DNA of 64,000 nt, taken from Dokdonia donghaensis DSW-1. Lineage in GTDB: Bacteria > Bacteroidota > Bacteroidia > Flavobacteriales > Flavobacteriaceae. Positions within the stretch are counted from its first letter, which is position 1, and each line of letters opens with the position of its first letter. The DNA lies in contig NZ_CP015125.1 in the NCBI RefSeq assembly GCF_001653755.1, forward strand, positions 2,985,501-3,049,500, written 5' to 3'. Positions 1 through 9,651 of this stretch are shown in pieces. The notes under the pieces were generated by a model. The model ran no database searches. It was not told the DNA's origin and saw only the letters and a list, made by a program, of their open reading frames with translations. A program made the position numbers and the translations under genes.

Positions 1-920
1 GACAGTATGTAACCGTATTACTAGATGGAACTGGCTCTAGCAATGGTGCTACTTCAAAAAGCTACCATTACATACAACCAGGACAGTCATTCTTTACAGC
101 TACTGAAAATACTGTAGGAGATAACTCTACGTCTGTTGTGTTTAATGAGACAGATAAAGCTGTTGGCCACGATGTAACTGTTTTCAACAATAATGCAACG
201 ACGTTTGCTAGCTCGTCACAACTTATCGCAAAACTTTATAGAACCGACAGGTACGGTACCGATGCAGGTTTACAAGACAATTTTGTAATTCTTTATGATA
301 ACAATTACAGTAATGAGTTAACTAGTGAAGATGTATCAAAGTTTTATAACATCGATGAAAATATGGGAATCTTAAAAGAAGGTACCCTACTTAGTGTAGA
401 TAAACTTGCTATGCCTACAGAAAATGATCAAGTAAAACTCTATAATGCCTTATACAGAGTATCTAATTATACATTAGATATTACAGTAAACGGTTTTAAT
501 GAAGTTACACCTTATCTAGAGGATACCTACACAGGGGAGCTTACAATGCTAGAGAATGGTCTTAACACGATAGCTTTTTCTGTAGATGAAACTATAGATG
601 CAAGTATAGACGCTACTCGATTTAAAATAGTTTATCAAGCACAAGCGCTATCTACAGAAGGTAATGATGCCATAGATTTTGCAATGTACCCTAACCCAGT
701 AACAGATGGGACATTATCTCTTACAGCTACAAAACTTGCAGGATTAACTGTAGATGTTACCATTACAAATCTCTTAGGGCAGCAAGTCATTGCACAACCA
801 GTTTCATTTACTGGCGCTACCGCTACCCTAACTAATTTACATAACCTAAAAGCAGGTGTTTATATCCTATCCATTACAAGTCAAGATGTAGCTATATCGC
901 ACAGAATTGTAATTCAATAA
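1..920 (+). CDS. T9SS type A sorting domain-containing protein (3' end only)
   Basis: This is the C-terminal part of a secreted protein; the frame is open from base 3, so the gene starts outside the window. A GTG at 138 is only an internal codon. The visible part has beta-rich, Asp/Asn/Thr-rich sequence typical of extracellular proteins. The last 80 or so residues start with MYPNPVTDGTLSL, contain NLLGQQV, and end in LKAGVYILSI and HRIVIQ, which is the layout of a type IX secretion type A sorting domain. By family knowledge this tail directs export through the outer membrane and is then removed or anchored. The function of the rest cannot be named from this fragment. The next gene begins 24 bases after the stop and may be cotranscribed. 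Confidence 0.85.
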   Translation, partial: QYVTVLLDGTGSSNGATSKSYHYIQPGQSFFTATENTVGDNSTSVVFNETDKAVGHDVTVFNNNATTFASSSQLIAKLYRTDRYGTDAGLQDNFVILYDNNYSNELTSEDVSKFYNIDENMGILKEGTLLSVDKLAMPTENDQVKLYNALYRVSNYTLDITVNGFNEVTPYLEDTYTGELTMLENGLNTIAFSVDETIDASIDATRFKIVYQAQALSTEGNDAIDFAMYPNPVTDGTLSLTATKLAGLTVDVTITNLLGQQVIAQPVSFTGATATLTNLHNLKAGVYILSITSQDVAISHRIVIQ

Positions 921-944
921 AAACACCAACTTAAACTTACAATA

Positions 945-1139
945 ATGAAAAATTCAATATTCAAAAAATATATGTTAAGCACCTTGTTTATCGTTTGTAT
1001 ATCAACAAGTGCCTCTGCTCAAATTAGTTTTGGCAATGATGTAAATGATCAGGCGCCTGCAGCACCCATAGACGGTTTTGTAACCGTAGGTATTGTAGCT
1101 GGAGCATTCCTAGGCTTACGGAAAAGATTTAAAGATTAA
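945..1139 (+). CDS. small secreted/membrane protein with PID-CTERM-like sorting tail
   Basis: A 64-residue protein. It has an N-terminal signal peptide (basic MKNSIFKKY, hydrophobic stretch, then SASAQ as a likely cleavage site). A very short Asp/Asn-rich linker follows, then PAAPIDGF, a hydrophobic segment (VTVGIVAGAFLGL) and a basic end RKRFKD. A Pro-Ile-Asp motif, one transmembrane segment and a basic tail is the layout of the PID-CTERM group of Bacteroidota mini-proteins, which resembles PEP-CTERM and exosortase sorting signals. The mature protein would be only about 15 residues plus the tail. It follows the T9SS protein by 24 bases and is closed by a strong terminator. The role is unknown. 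The PID-CTERM assignment is from motif memory and was not searched. Confidence 0.75.
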   Translation: MKNSIFKKYMLSTLFIVCISTSASAQISFGNDVNDQAPAAPIDGFVTVGIVAGAFLGLRKRFKD

Positions 1140-1155
1140 TTTTAAATATTATTAG

Positions 1156-1193
1156 AAAAAGGAGAAGTTATCTTAGTATAACTTCTCCTTTTT
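1156..1193 (+). terminator. intrinsic terminator after the small PID-CTERM-like gene
   Basis: Perfect 16-bp stem (1156-1171 with 1178-1193) around a 6-base loop CTTAGT. The arms begin with A5 and end with T5, so it can stop transcription in either direction. It closes the first transcription unit of the window. Confidence 0.9.
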
Positions 1194-1197
1194 GTTG

Positions 1198-1213
1198 CGC
1201 TTTCGCGAAAGCG
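1198..1213. repeat. iterated palindrome CGCTTTCGCGAAAGCG, copy 1 (intergenic)
   Basis: Perfect 16-base palindrome placed 4 bases after the terminator stem. It is the first of 17 copies of the TTTCGCGAAA core in the window. Confidence 0.9.
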
Positions 1214-1250
1214 TAAACAGTCTAATTGTAAAATTTACTGGAATACATAT

Positions 1251-1336
1251 GTATTTCATCGATGATAAAATACACCTTATCTATAATAAATAAGCATAAA
1301 TTAAGTGATAATTTCTAAAAATCATCGATGAAATAC
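1251..1336. promoter_or_regulatory. 16-bp perfect inverted repeat pair upstream of the large T9SS gene
   Basis: GTATTTCATCGATGAT at 1251-1266 has its exact reverse complement at 1321-1336, with 54 AT-rich bases between. Each arm carries the palindromic core CATCGATG, so each could also bind a dimer by itself. Short ATACAC/TTACAC repeats lie just after them (about 1270, 1333 and 1353). The next start codon is 126 bases downstream at 1463. A two-site operator is the simplest reading; a long-loop RNA stem is the alternative. The bound protein is unknown. Confidence 0.5.
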
Positions 1337-1462
1337 ACAAATTACAGTTGAATTACACAATTTTAACACTTTTTAACTGTTTTAATGGTGGAAATTAGTA
1401 ATTTAGCGATCCCAACTATTTTCAATGATCCTAAGGTTCCTTTAAAAGACAATATTTACATT

Positions 1463-4400
1463 ATGAAAAAAACTACTCTAAGTCGAGTAATTGGCTTAAC
1501 GTCCCTCATTCTTTTCATTACTCTCGCTGTACATACAAGTAGTGCCCAAACAGTACTTTTTAATGCAGATTTTAATAACACTGTAGGAGATAATGCTTGG
1601 ACTAATAGTGCTGGAAATACTAATGGAGCTTTTTTAATTCAAGCAGCATTCGGCTATGTTATTAACACACCACACAATAACTATAATAATAATACACGTA
1701 TTGGTATAGAGAGCCCTTCAATAGACTTCTCTGGTTATAATAACCTTACTTTTGATATAGAGCGATATATAAATACAGAAGCTGGTTGGGATGGTGCTCA
1801 AATACAATACAGCATAGGCGGAGGTGCCTGGACCGTGCTTGGCTCTGCTGCATCAGGATATTATAATGATACAGATGTAGATGGTATTGCAAATAATTCT
1901 GATGGCTGGTCTGGTAATGTAAATGCTTTTACGGCCGCAAATCAATTAAACTTAAGCGCTTTAGACCCCGCTTTTGACGGAGCTACAAACGTGAGATTTA
2001 GAATCTTTTTTGCTTCAGATAATTTTGTTGCAGATGACGGAGTAGCATTTAGAAATGTAATTGTAAGGGGTACCTTAAGTACTCCTCAACCAGAAATAGC
2101 CATCTCTGGACAAGGCATTGTAATACCTGATGGAGATACAACTCCAGCTGTTAATGACGATACAGACTACGGAACAATAACTGCAGGAACTACGCTAAAT
2201 CATACATTTACGATTACAAATTCTGGTACAGCGGTGCTCAACTTGTCTGGTTGGACTCTAGGAGGAACAAACCCAGGTGAATTTACCATTACCACCCCCC
2301 CACCGGCGACTATAGCAGCCGGAGCATCTGCAACATTTGTAATAACTTATAATCCTACTCTAGGAGGAACCCACGACGCAACTTTTACTGTTACCAACAA
2401 TGATAGTAATGAAAATCCTTATAATTTTAGTATAACGGGTGAGTCAGAGGGTCCTCAACCAGAAATAGCTATTGATGGTTTAGGAAATCAAGTTACTGAT
2501 GGGAGTACAACCCCTGTCGTTAGTAACGCAACAGATTTTGGAACAAGTCTTATCGGTAACTCTAAGGTTAGTACGTTTAACATAAATAATATAGGTTCGG
2601 CGAATTTGTTACTTACAGGAGCTTCTCCGTATATTACAATTACTGGGACCAATGCTGCCTATTTTTCAGTTAGCCAAGTTCCATCAAATTCTATTATACC
2701 AGGAGGAGGATCCACTACTTTTGAAATCACCTATACACCTGCTTTACCTGGTCCTCACACAGCGACTGTAAGTATTTCTAATAATGATAGTGATGAAAAC
2801 CCGTTCAATTTTTCTATAGCTGGACAAGGAGTAATTACTACTTCTCCAGAAATCGATATATCAGGAAACGGCGTGACCATAGTAGATGGAGACACTACCC
2901 CTTCTACAGCAGATAATACAGACTATGGTAACACTTTTATAGGCTTATCTACCACTAAGGATTTCCTTATTACAAACTCTGGAACGAGTGACCTCGTATT
3001 AAACGGAACACCTTTAGTTGAAATCACTGGTGGAGGTAGTGGAAACTTTAGTGTTTCATCACTTCCAGATACTGTGATTCCCGCAGGAGGATCAACTAGT
3101 TTTCAAATCACATATTTCCCAGGAGCCGTAGGAACACATAATCCTGCAGTAAGAGTTAGCTCTAATGACAGTGATGAAGGTAATTATACTTTTGAGCTTT
3201 TAGGAACATCATCTATTGACACTACACCACAATATACTATTTATCACGAAGGCTTTGATATAAATGACGGAGGTTGGACTGCCAGTAACCCTGGAGGGAA
3301 TTCTGTATGGACATATGGATCAAATGGTATAGAACCAGGTACAGAAGGTGACTACTGGTACACCACAAATTATGCTAATTATGCATCTAATTCTAACACA
3401 TATGCCACAAGTCCAACAATTGACTTAACTGGATATCAAAATTTAAAACTGCAAATAGATATACGCTATAGAACCCCTGAGAATAATGATGGGATGCGCG
3501 TAGAGTATTTTGATGGCGCAACTTGGACTGTTCTAGGCGCATATAATGCCACTCCCGTTGACAACTGGTATAATTCTACAAATGTTATTGCTTTTGGTAG
3601 TGGAGCAGATGGATGGTCTGGAGTAAATACAGAAGGTGCAGGGTCTGGTCGTTCTAATTTTGTAAGAGCTTCAATAGCCTTACCTCCCACTCTTAACAAC
3701 AATGCCTCTACAAGACTTCGTGTACAATTTAGATCTAATGGATCGACTGAATCTGTAGGAGTGAATTTTGACAATGTAGTAGTACAAGGAGACCCAATAA
3801 TACCATTTTCAAATCCATCAGAAGGACCAGCTAGTATAACATCCAATCTAAAACTTTGGTTAAAGTCTAATGCAGGTACAGGCGCCACCACTTCAGGAAG
3901 TCAAATAAATACTTGGAGTGATATTGCTTTTGATAATGATGCAGAGATTGCTAACAATGCTGCTCCTATTTATTATAATAGTAGTGTTGAAAACATCAAT
4001 CATAATCCTGTAATAAATTTTGATACAACAAATGATACCCAGCTCAAAGGAAAGGGTGGGTATTATACTGACGAATACTGGGTCGTTATACAATCTGATG
4101 GTACGATTAATAGTAGTACAAATCAAGAAGGTGTTTTAAGTGGGCGAATTACAGATGAGCAATTTGGTGAAGACGGTACAGGGCTTTGGATTAATCCAGG
4201 ATCGGTTCGTTTTACCGGACAAGACAACATCATAAGTCATATGATAGGTTCTACACCATCAAATACTTCATCTGGGAGTGATGGAAGTTACGGTAGAGCA
4301 TATGTAAGCTCTACAGATTCGATGGATAATGAGGTATTGATTTTAAATGTAAAATATAACTCAGCAACAAACCAGTCTGAAATTTATAGAAATGGTAAGA

Positions 4401-7400
4401 AAATTGACAACTACACGGGTAGAGCTTATAACCAATCAAACGGTACAATTGGTGGTAATCTAACCTATAGTAAAGTTAGAAACTCAAACTATGTACTGGG
4501 AGTGGGAAGAATCACAGTTGCTGGTACGCCATATGACTCTCACTTTAATGGAAAAATGACAGAATTTATTAGCTATGCAGTATCTAATTCTAATTTGGAT
4601 CAGAAAAAACTACAGTCGTATCTTGCTCTTAAAAATGGCGTTACTTTACACAGTATAAATAGTAGTACTACTTCTAGAGAAGGTGATGAAGATTATGTCG
4701 ATACTGATGGTAATGTCATATGGGATACCGCAGTAAATACAGGATATACTTACGACATAGCTGGTATAGGAAGAGATGATGATGCAACACTTAACCAAAA
4801 GCAATCTACATCAAGTAATCCAGGCGCTATAATTACTATGGGACTTACGGATATTTATGATACAAATTCTGATAACATTACAAGTAATGCAAATACATTT
4901 ACAGATAAGAACTTCCTTATATGGGGTAACAATAACGAATCGCTAGCAGCAGCAGCACCTATTTCTGTTGATATGAGTAATGGTATTGCTGGTTTATCTA
5001 CGCTGGTAGATTTTACCGCGATTAGAAGAACTTGGAAGGTAGTTGAGACTGGATCTGTAGGTGAAGTGAAAATTTCAATTCCAGAAGTAAGCTTAACAGC
5101 AACTATAACACCTCCTGGAAATTTCTTAATGTTTGTATCCGACACTCCCTCATTTAGTCCAACTTCAGAATACAGAATTATGAACGTCGTAGGTGATAAC
5201 CTTGAGACTACCTATGATTTTGATGGCACTAAATATATCACTTTCGGTTACGCTCCTGAGTACTATTATGAGCGTTCAATTACCTTCGATGGTGTAAGAG
5301 ACTATATGGATGCAGATGATGTTGCAGATTTAACCGGACCATTTACTATTTCTGCTTGGGTAAAAAGAGGACCCAACTCCGGTAACAGAGAGATTATTTC
5401 AAAACGTAATGTTGCTTTTACAGAAGGCTACTCTTTAAGATTAAACGGGACTTTTAGACCACGTATACAGTGGAAAGATGCTGGTGGCACAACTCGTGCT
5501 CTCAATGCCTCAATACCACTACCACAAGACGAGTGGCATCACGTTGCAGTTATTTACAATGGAACTAGAGTCACATTTTATATAGACGGCATACAAGATA
5601 ATGGTGCTAACATAGTAGGTCCTGTAGCTTCAAGCCAGCATCTCCTTATTGGAGCAACGGACCACGCAAGTCCTTCAAACTTTTTTGATGGAACTATAGA
5701 CGAGGTAAGGATTTGGAATGATGACCTTACACAGCAGCAGCTCCAATTTATAATGAACCAAGAAATTGAAAGGTTTACAGATGCCTCTGTAGTAGGGAAA
5801 ATTATACCTCAAAATATTTCTAAAAATGAAGTAGCTACTATTCCTTGGAGCAATTTAGAGTTATATCTACCTATGAATAGGTACACGTTTACAAATGTTA
5901 AAGATGAGTCTGACAACAACCACGTGGCTGCTATAAAAAATCTAGAAACCGTAGATTTCCAAACAGCACCTCTACCATATGTTTCTGAAACTAATGGGGA
6001 CTGGACTAATAGCAACACTTGGGAGAATGGTAGTACACAACAGATACCTGGCGCTGTTTCGATAGTAGATTCTAATGAGACTATAGACTGGAACATTGTT
6101 CAAACTTCACATAATGTAACTACTAATGAAAATAATACTGTTCTGGGTCTTGATATTAGATCTAACGAATTAAGTATTGAAAATGACAGTAAGATTGAAG
6201 TATCACATTATCTTAAATTAGATGGTTTAATGGATTTAGTTGGCGAGTCTCAACTTATCCAAACTGAAAATAGTGACCTAGACTTAGCTAGTTCTGGTAG
6301 GCTAGAAAAAGATCAACAAGGAACATCAGACACCTACTCGTATAACGTTTGGTCTTCGCCAGTTGGTCTTGTAAATACAAGCACTATAAATCAAGGTCAT
6401 TCTATTTCTACTATAATGAATGATAGTACAGACCCTAATAACCCAGCAGCGATGACTTTTGCAACTGGATATAATGGAGCACCAACCTCTCCTGTAACAA
6501 TAAGTGACTTTTGGTTATTTACATATCGAAACAATCTTGCAAACACCTACAGTGCTTGGGAGCATATAGGTAACGCCGGAAACTTAGTTGCGGGTGATGG
6601 ATACACGATGAAGGGACCAGGTACTGGAGCAGTACCAGACCCACAGAATTATACATTTATAGGAAAACCTAATAATGGAACAACAGCAGAGCCTATAAAT
6701 AAAACAATTAACGCAGGTAATCAATATCTTGTTGGTAATCCATTCCCATCTGCTATAGATGCAAATACATTTATAAATGATAACCCTCATCTTACTGGAA
6801 CCTTACTTTTCTGGGAGCATTGGGGAGGCGGAAGCCACTACCTGTCAGATTATCAAGCAGGGTATGCTTTATATACCTTAAGTGGTGGTACACCAGCAGT
6901 AAGCCATCCAGCTGTAAGTCAAACTGGATCTGGAACTAAAACACCAACTCGTTTTATAGCAGTTGGCCAAGGGTTCTTTGTTGAGGCTGTATCAACCGGC
7001 ACTACTACTTTTAACAACAGACAGAGAGCGTTTGCAAAAGAGAGTACCTCTTCTACATTCTTCTTTAATTCTGATCAAGAAGAAGATACAGATGATAGTA
7101 ACATTGAAGATGCCGTAGTACAGGAAGAAGATCTTAGAGAGAAGTTTAGAATAGGATTTGATTCACCTAGTCAATTCCATAGACAATTGCTTATGACAAT
7201 TGATGAAAACACAACTTTTGACTATGACAGAGCTTATGATGGCGTTATCACATCAAATCCTACTGAGGATATGACTTGGATGCTCGAAGATGAAATGGCT
7301 ATCATATTAGGAGTGCCAGCTATCGAAAACGATCGTCAATTTCCGGTAAGAGTTACTTTACCTATAGATGGGGAGATATCAATAGGACTAGATGATTTAG

Positions 7401-7930
7401 AAAATGTTAATACAGATAATGTATCTGTTTATGTACTTGATGAACTTTTAGGTACTACAACAGAAATTACAAATCTTCAAGACAAGTATACCATAACACT
7501 CTCTGCTGGCACTTATGAAGATAGATTTTACATCGTTTTCCAAAGAGCAGAAAGTGAAGACCAAGAGGAAGAAGAAACTACAGATGAAGAAGAGCAAGAA
7601 CAAACTGAAGAGGAAACTACAGAAGATGACGAAGTAGCTCAAGATACAGATGTAGAAGAAGAAGTCGTAATTGAAGACACTTTTGAATCAGACTCTATTA
7701 GTGTTTATTTTAATACAGATTCACAAGCAATCATAATTGACAAGTCTCAAGATTACGAAATAAAATCGCTGCAGTTGTTCAATATTCTAGGGCAACTTAT
7801 AAAAGATTGGACTCCAGATAATGAAGCTACACATATAGAACTCCCTGTTCTAGACGTTGCTTCAGGGGCATATATTCTTAATATAGAAAAGCCACAAACT
7901 ATGGAGACTCAAAAATTAATTATTCACTAG
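1463..7930 (+). CDS. large secreted T9SS protein with ASH-like repeats, DUF8202-like and LamG domains
   Basis: A 2155-residue cell-surface or secreted protein. I start it at ATG 1463, not the upstream in-frame ATG 1385, because MKKTTLSRV begins a clean signal peptide ending SSAQ. Next comes a beta-sandwich region. Three repeats follow of about 120 residues each (roughly residues 210-580), each with PEI.I.G....DGDTTP, a D/T-x-D-F/Y-G segment and N.D.DE.P/N.F, which are ASH/HYDIN-type 'choice-of-anchor D' modules. Then there is a second FDINDGGWT sandwich, a region starting LKLWLKSNAG that resembles DUF8202, and a LamG/concanavalin-like domain near residues 1270-1430 (ITFDGVRDYM, WHHVAVIYNG, FYIDG). 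Near the end lies a Glu/Thr-rich acidic linker and a T9SS type A tail (LQLFNILGQLIKDW, GAYILNI). It probably acts in adhesion or glycan binding; no catalytic motif is seen. Confidence 0.85.
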   Translation: MKKTTLSRVIGLTSLILFITLAVHTSSAQTVLFNADFNNTVGDNAWTNSAGNTNGAFLIQAAFGYVINTPHNNYNNNTRIGIESPSIDFSGYNNLTFDIERYINTEAGWDGAQIQYSIGGGAWTVLGSAASGYYNDTDVDGIANNSDGWSGNVNAFTAANQLNLSALDPAFDGATNVRFRIFFASDNFVADDGVAFRNVIVRGTLSTPQPEIAISGQGIVIPDGDTTPAVNDDTDYGTITAGTTLNHTFTITNSGTAVLNLSGWTLGGTNPGEFTITTPPPATIAAGASATFVITYNPTLGGTHDATFTVTNNDSNENPYNFSITGESEGPQPEIAIDGLGNQVTDGSTTPVVSNATDFGTSLIGNSKVSTFNINNIGSANLLLTGASPYITITGTNAAYFSVSQVPSNSIIPGGGSTTFEITYTPALPGPHTATVSISNNDSDENPFNFSIAGQGVITTSPEIDISGNGVTIVDGDTTPSTADNTDYGNTFIGLSTTKDFLITNSGTSDLVLNGTPLVEITGGGSGNFSVSSLPDTVIPAGGSTSFQITYFPGAVGTHNPAVRVSSNDSDEGNYTFELLGTSSIDTTPQYTIYHEGFDINDGGWTASNPGGNSVWTYGSNGIEPGTEGDYWYTTNYANYASNSNTYATSPTIDLTGYQNLKLQIDIRYRTPENNDGMRVEYFDGATWTVLGAYNATPVDNWYNSTNVIAFGSGADGWSGVNTEGAGSGRSNFVRASIALPPTLNNNASTRLRVQFRSNGSTESVGVNFDNVVVQGDPIIPFSNPSEGPASITSNLKLWLKSNAGTGATTSGSQINTWSDIAFDNDAEIANNAAPIYYNSSVENINHNPVINFDTTNDTQLKGKGGYYTDEYWVVIQSDGTINSSTNQEGVLSGRITDEQFGEDGTGLWINPGSVRFTGQDNIISHMIGSTPSNTSSGSDGSYGRAYVSSTDSMDNEVLILNVKYNSATNQSEIYRNGKKIDNYTGRAYNQSNGTIGGNLTYSKVRNSNYVLGVGRITVAGTPYDSHFNGKMTEFISYAVSNSNLDQKKLQSYLALKNGVTLHSINSSTTSREGDEDYVDTDGNVIWDTAVNTGYTYDIAGIGRDDDATLNQKQSTSSNPGAIITMGLTDIYDTNSDNITSNANTFTDKNFLIWGNNNESLAAAAPISVDMSNGIAGLSTLVDFTAIRRTWKVVETGSVGEVKISIPEVSLTATITPPGNFLMFVSDTPSFSPTSEYRIMNVVGDNLETTYDFDGTKYITFGYAPEYYYERSITFDGVRDYMDADDVADLTGPFTISAWVKRGPNSGNREIISKRNVAFTEGYSLRLNGTFRPRIQWKDAGGTTRALNASIPLPQDEWHHVAVIYNGTRVTFYIDGIQDNGANIVGPVASSQHLLIGATDHASPSNFFDGTIDEVRIWNDDLTQQQLQFIMNQEIERFTDASVVGKIIPQNISKNEVATIPWSNLELYLPMNRYTFTNVKDESDNNHVAAIKNLETVDFQTAPLPYVSETNGDWTNSNTWENGSTQQIPGAVSIVDSNETIDWNIVQTSHNVTTNENNTVLGLDIRSNELSIENDSKIEVSHYLKLDGLMDLVGESQLIQTENSDLDLASSGRLEKDQQGTSDTYSYNVWSSPVGLVNTSTINQGHSISTIMNDSTDPNNPAAMTFATGYNGAPTSPVTISDFWLFTYRNNLANTYSAWEHIGNAGNLVAGDGYTMKGPGTGAVPDPQNYTFIGKPNNGTTAEPINKTINAGNQYLVGNPFPSAIDANTFINDNPHLTGTLLFWEHWGGGSHYLSDYQAGYALYTLSGGTPAVSHPAVSQTGSGTKTPTRFIAVGQGFFVEAVSTGTTTFNNRQRAFAKESTSSTFFFNSDQEEDTDDSNIEDAVVQEEDLREKFRIGFDSPSQFHRQLLMTIDENTTFDYDRAYDGVITSNPTEDMTWMLEDEMAIILGVPAIENDRQFPVRVTLPIDGEISIGLDDLENVNTDNVSVYVLDELLGTTTEITNLQDKYTITLSAGTYEDRFYIVFQRAESEDQEEEETTDEEEQEQTEEETTEDDEVAQDTDVEEEVVIEDTFESDSISVYFNTDSQAIIIDKSQDYEIKSLQLFNILGQLIKDWTPDNEATHIELPVLDVASGAYILNIEKPQTMETQKLIIH

Positions 7931-7932
7931 CA

Positions 7933-7948
7933 TTGCTTATATAAGCAA
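7933..7948. repeat. 16-base palindrome TTGCTTATATAAGCAA
   Basis: Perfect palindrome starting 3 bases after the stop codon of the large T9SS gene and 8 bases before its terminator stem. It may be a processing or protein-binding site, or chance. Confidence 0.4.
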
Positions 7949-7956
7949 GGTATTAT

Positions 7957-7990
7957 AAAGGCTTCCATCTGGAAGCCTTTATTTTTTTTC
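7957..7990 (+). terminator. intrinsic terminator of the large T9SS gene
   Basis: Ten-bp stem AAAGGCTTCC/GGAAGCCTTT with loop ATCT, followed by A and a run of eight T. Confidence 0.9.
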
Positions 7991-8131
7991 GCTTTTTCCC
8001 TATTTTAACATCTAGCACTAATAAATCTTAGGGTAAAGTTAATTACAGTATATAGATGTTAAATAACATTCACTCGGTAGTCCAAAGATTCTCAACTGGC
8101 GTAAAACCATTCAAACCATTGTTAAACTTGA

Positions 8132-9565
8132 ATGAATCCAGATATGAATATAACAACCAATCCATCAAGAGAAATTCCCACAACTGTATCTCAAAATAAA
8201 GAACATAACCCGCATAACTCTTTACAGAAAAACTCAAAAAACCCTTGGGGAGTATTTGTACTTCTAGCAACTTTTTTACTTCTAGCCGTTTCGGCATATA
8301 TCGCATATATGCTTCGTTATGATTTTTCACAATTAGACTTTGAGCGTAAGAGCTCGATATTTGGTTATGGCTTTATGACCTTTGCTTCTACCCTACTCGT
8401 TTTTAAAAGTGGCTTCTTTATCTATACTTTATATCACTATTTTAAATACAAACCTGTAGCATCAGTAAGTGATCAAGAGCTACCTACTTGTACAGTAATA
8501 GTTCCAGCATACAACGAAGGAAAACAAGTATATGCAACCCTCAAAAGTCTTGCAGCTAGTGATTACCCTATGCACAAACTAGAACTACTTTCTATAGACG
8601 ATGGTAGTCAAGACGACACTTGGTACTGGATGCAAAAAGCAAAAAAAGAGCTAGGTGATCGAGTTTCCATCTGCCAGCAGCCTAAAAATATGGGAAAACG
8701 TCACGCCTTATATAGAGGTTTTAATGAAGGAAAAGGTGACATCTTCATCACAGTAGACAGTGACTCTATAGTAGATTCAAGCACCTTAAGACTATTAGTA
8801 AGCCCTTTTATAGGTAATAAAAAGTGTGGAGCCGTAGCAGGAAACATACGCGTGCTCAATAAAGAAAGAGCCCTATTGCCTAAAATGCTAGATGTTAGTT
8901 TTACCCTTAGTTTTGAATTTGTGAGAAGCGCAGAGAGTAATGTAAACAGTGTTCTTTGCACACCAGGTGCACTAGCTGCATATAGAAGAGATGCTGTGTT
9001 TGCTTGCCTAGATGAATGGATTGATCAAAAGTTTATGGGCAAATCTTCAGACATAGGCGAGGACAGAGCGCTTACTAATATGATCCTTAGACAAGGACTA
9101 CACGTGCTTTTCCAAAAAAATGCATATGCTTATACTAACGTTCCAGAAAAGTACAAAGGTCTTTATAAAATGTACATAAGATGGGGACGTAGTAACGTAA
9201 GAGAAAACCTAGCTATGGCAAAGTATGTGTTTACAAACTTCAGAAAAGAGTCTAAAGTAGGCGCAAGATTGTTATTTGTAAATCAGTTTTTAACTATTTT
9301 AATGAGTTACCCGTTTCTCATATTTATGCTCCTATTTGTAGCAACACATCCCATTTTATTTTTGACATCAACTCTAGTAAGTATTTTAATTGTCACCACT
9401 TTTCCGGCTTTATTTTATGCAAGAAAGTACACTCCATCTGAGTCATTCTGGGCATATACTTACAGTCTTGTCTATACCTTTGGTTTATTTTGGATAACTC
9501 CATATGCCATTGCCACCGCAGGTAAAAGCGGCTGGTTAACACGTAGTTTACCGCAAGCAGCATAG
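8132..9565 (+). CDS. family 2 glycosyltransferase, hyaluronan synthase/NodC-like membrane enzyme
   Basis: A 477-residue inner-membrane glycosyltransferase, likely making or extending a polysaccharide from nucleotide sugars. A hydrophilic N-terminus of about 40 residues is followed by two transmembrane segments (near 42-62 and 82-102). The catalytic GT-A domain starts TVIVPAYNEG, with SIDDGSQD, the metal-binding DSD in ITVDSDSIVD, the acceptor/base motif SDIGEDRALT, and MYIRWGRS in the place of the Q/RxxRW motif. Several C-terminal membrane helices (from about residue 385) complete a synthase-type topology. It stands alone, with its own terminator downstream, so the product cannot be told from neighbours. 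The ATG at 8132 is used; a second Met lies 4 codons in. Confidence 0.85.
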   Translation: MNPDMNITTNPSREIPTTVSQNKEHNPHNSLQKNSKNPWGVFVLLATFLLLAVSAYIAYMLRYDFSQLDFERKSSIFGYGFMTFASTLLVFKSGFFIYTLYHYFKYKPVASVSDQELPTCTVIVPAYNEGKQVYATLKSLAASDYPMHKLELLSIDDGSQDDTWYWMQKAKKELGDRVSICQQPKNMGKRHALYRGFNEGKGDIFITVDSDSIVDSSTLRLLVSPFIGNKKCGAVAGNIRVLNKERALLPKMLDVSFTLSFEFVRSAESNVNSVLCTPGALAAYRRDAVFACLDEWIDQKFMGKSSDIGEDRALTNMILRQGLHVLFQKNAYAYTNVPEKYKGLYKMYIRWGRSNVRENLAMAKYVFTNFRKESKVGARLLFVNQFLTILMSYPFLIFMLLFVATHPILFLTSTLVSILIVTTFPALFYARKYTPSESFWAYTYSLVYTFGLFWITPYAIATAGKSGWLTRSLPQAA

Positions 9566-9580
9566 GTACGATGTATAAAA

Positions 9581-9618
9581 AAAAAGCCCTCATTATTATT
9601 AATGAGGGCTTTTTATTT
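9581..9618. terminator. bidirectional terminator between the glycosyltransferase and ilvA
   Basis: Fourteen-bp perfect stem (9581-9594 with 9601-9614) and loop ATTATT. The stem is flanked by an A run on the left and a T run on the right. It serves both the plus-strand glycosyltransferase gene and the minus-strand ilv operon. Confidence 0.92.
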
Positions 9619-9631
9619 TTATAGATAATTA

Positions 9632-9647
9632 CGCTTTCGCGAAAGCG
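9632..9647. repeat. iterated palindrome CGCTTTCGCGAAAGCG, copy 2 (intergenic)
   Basis: Perfect 16-mer between the ilvA stop codon (5 bases away) and the shared terminator. Confidence 0.9.
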
Positions 9648-9651
9648 TAAC

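Noticed and set aside
3466..3891. 141-residue minus-strand ORF
   Set aside because: Shadow inside the large T9SS gene; low-complexity and without family features.
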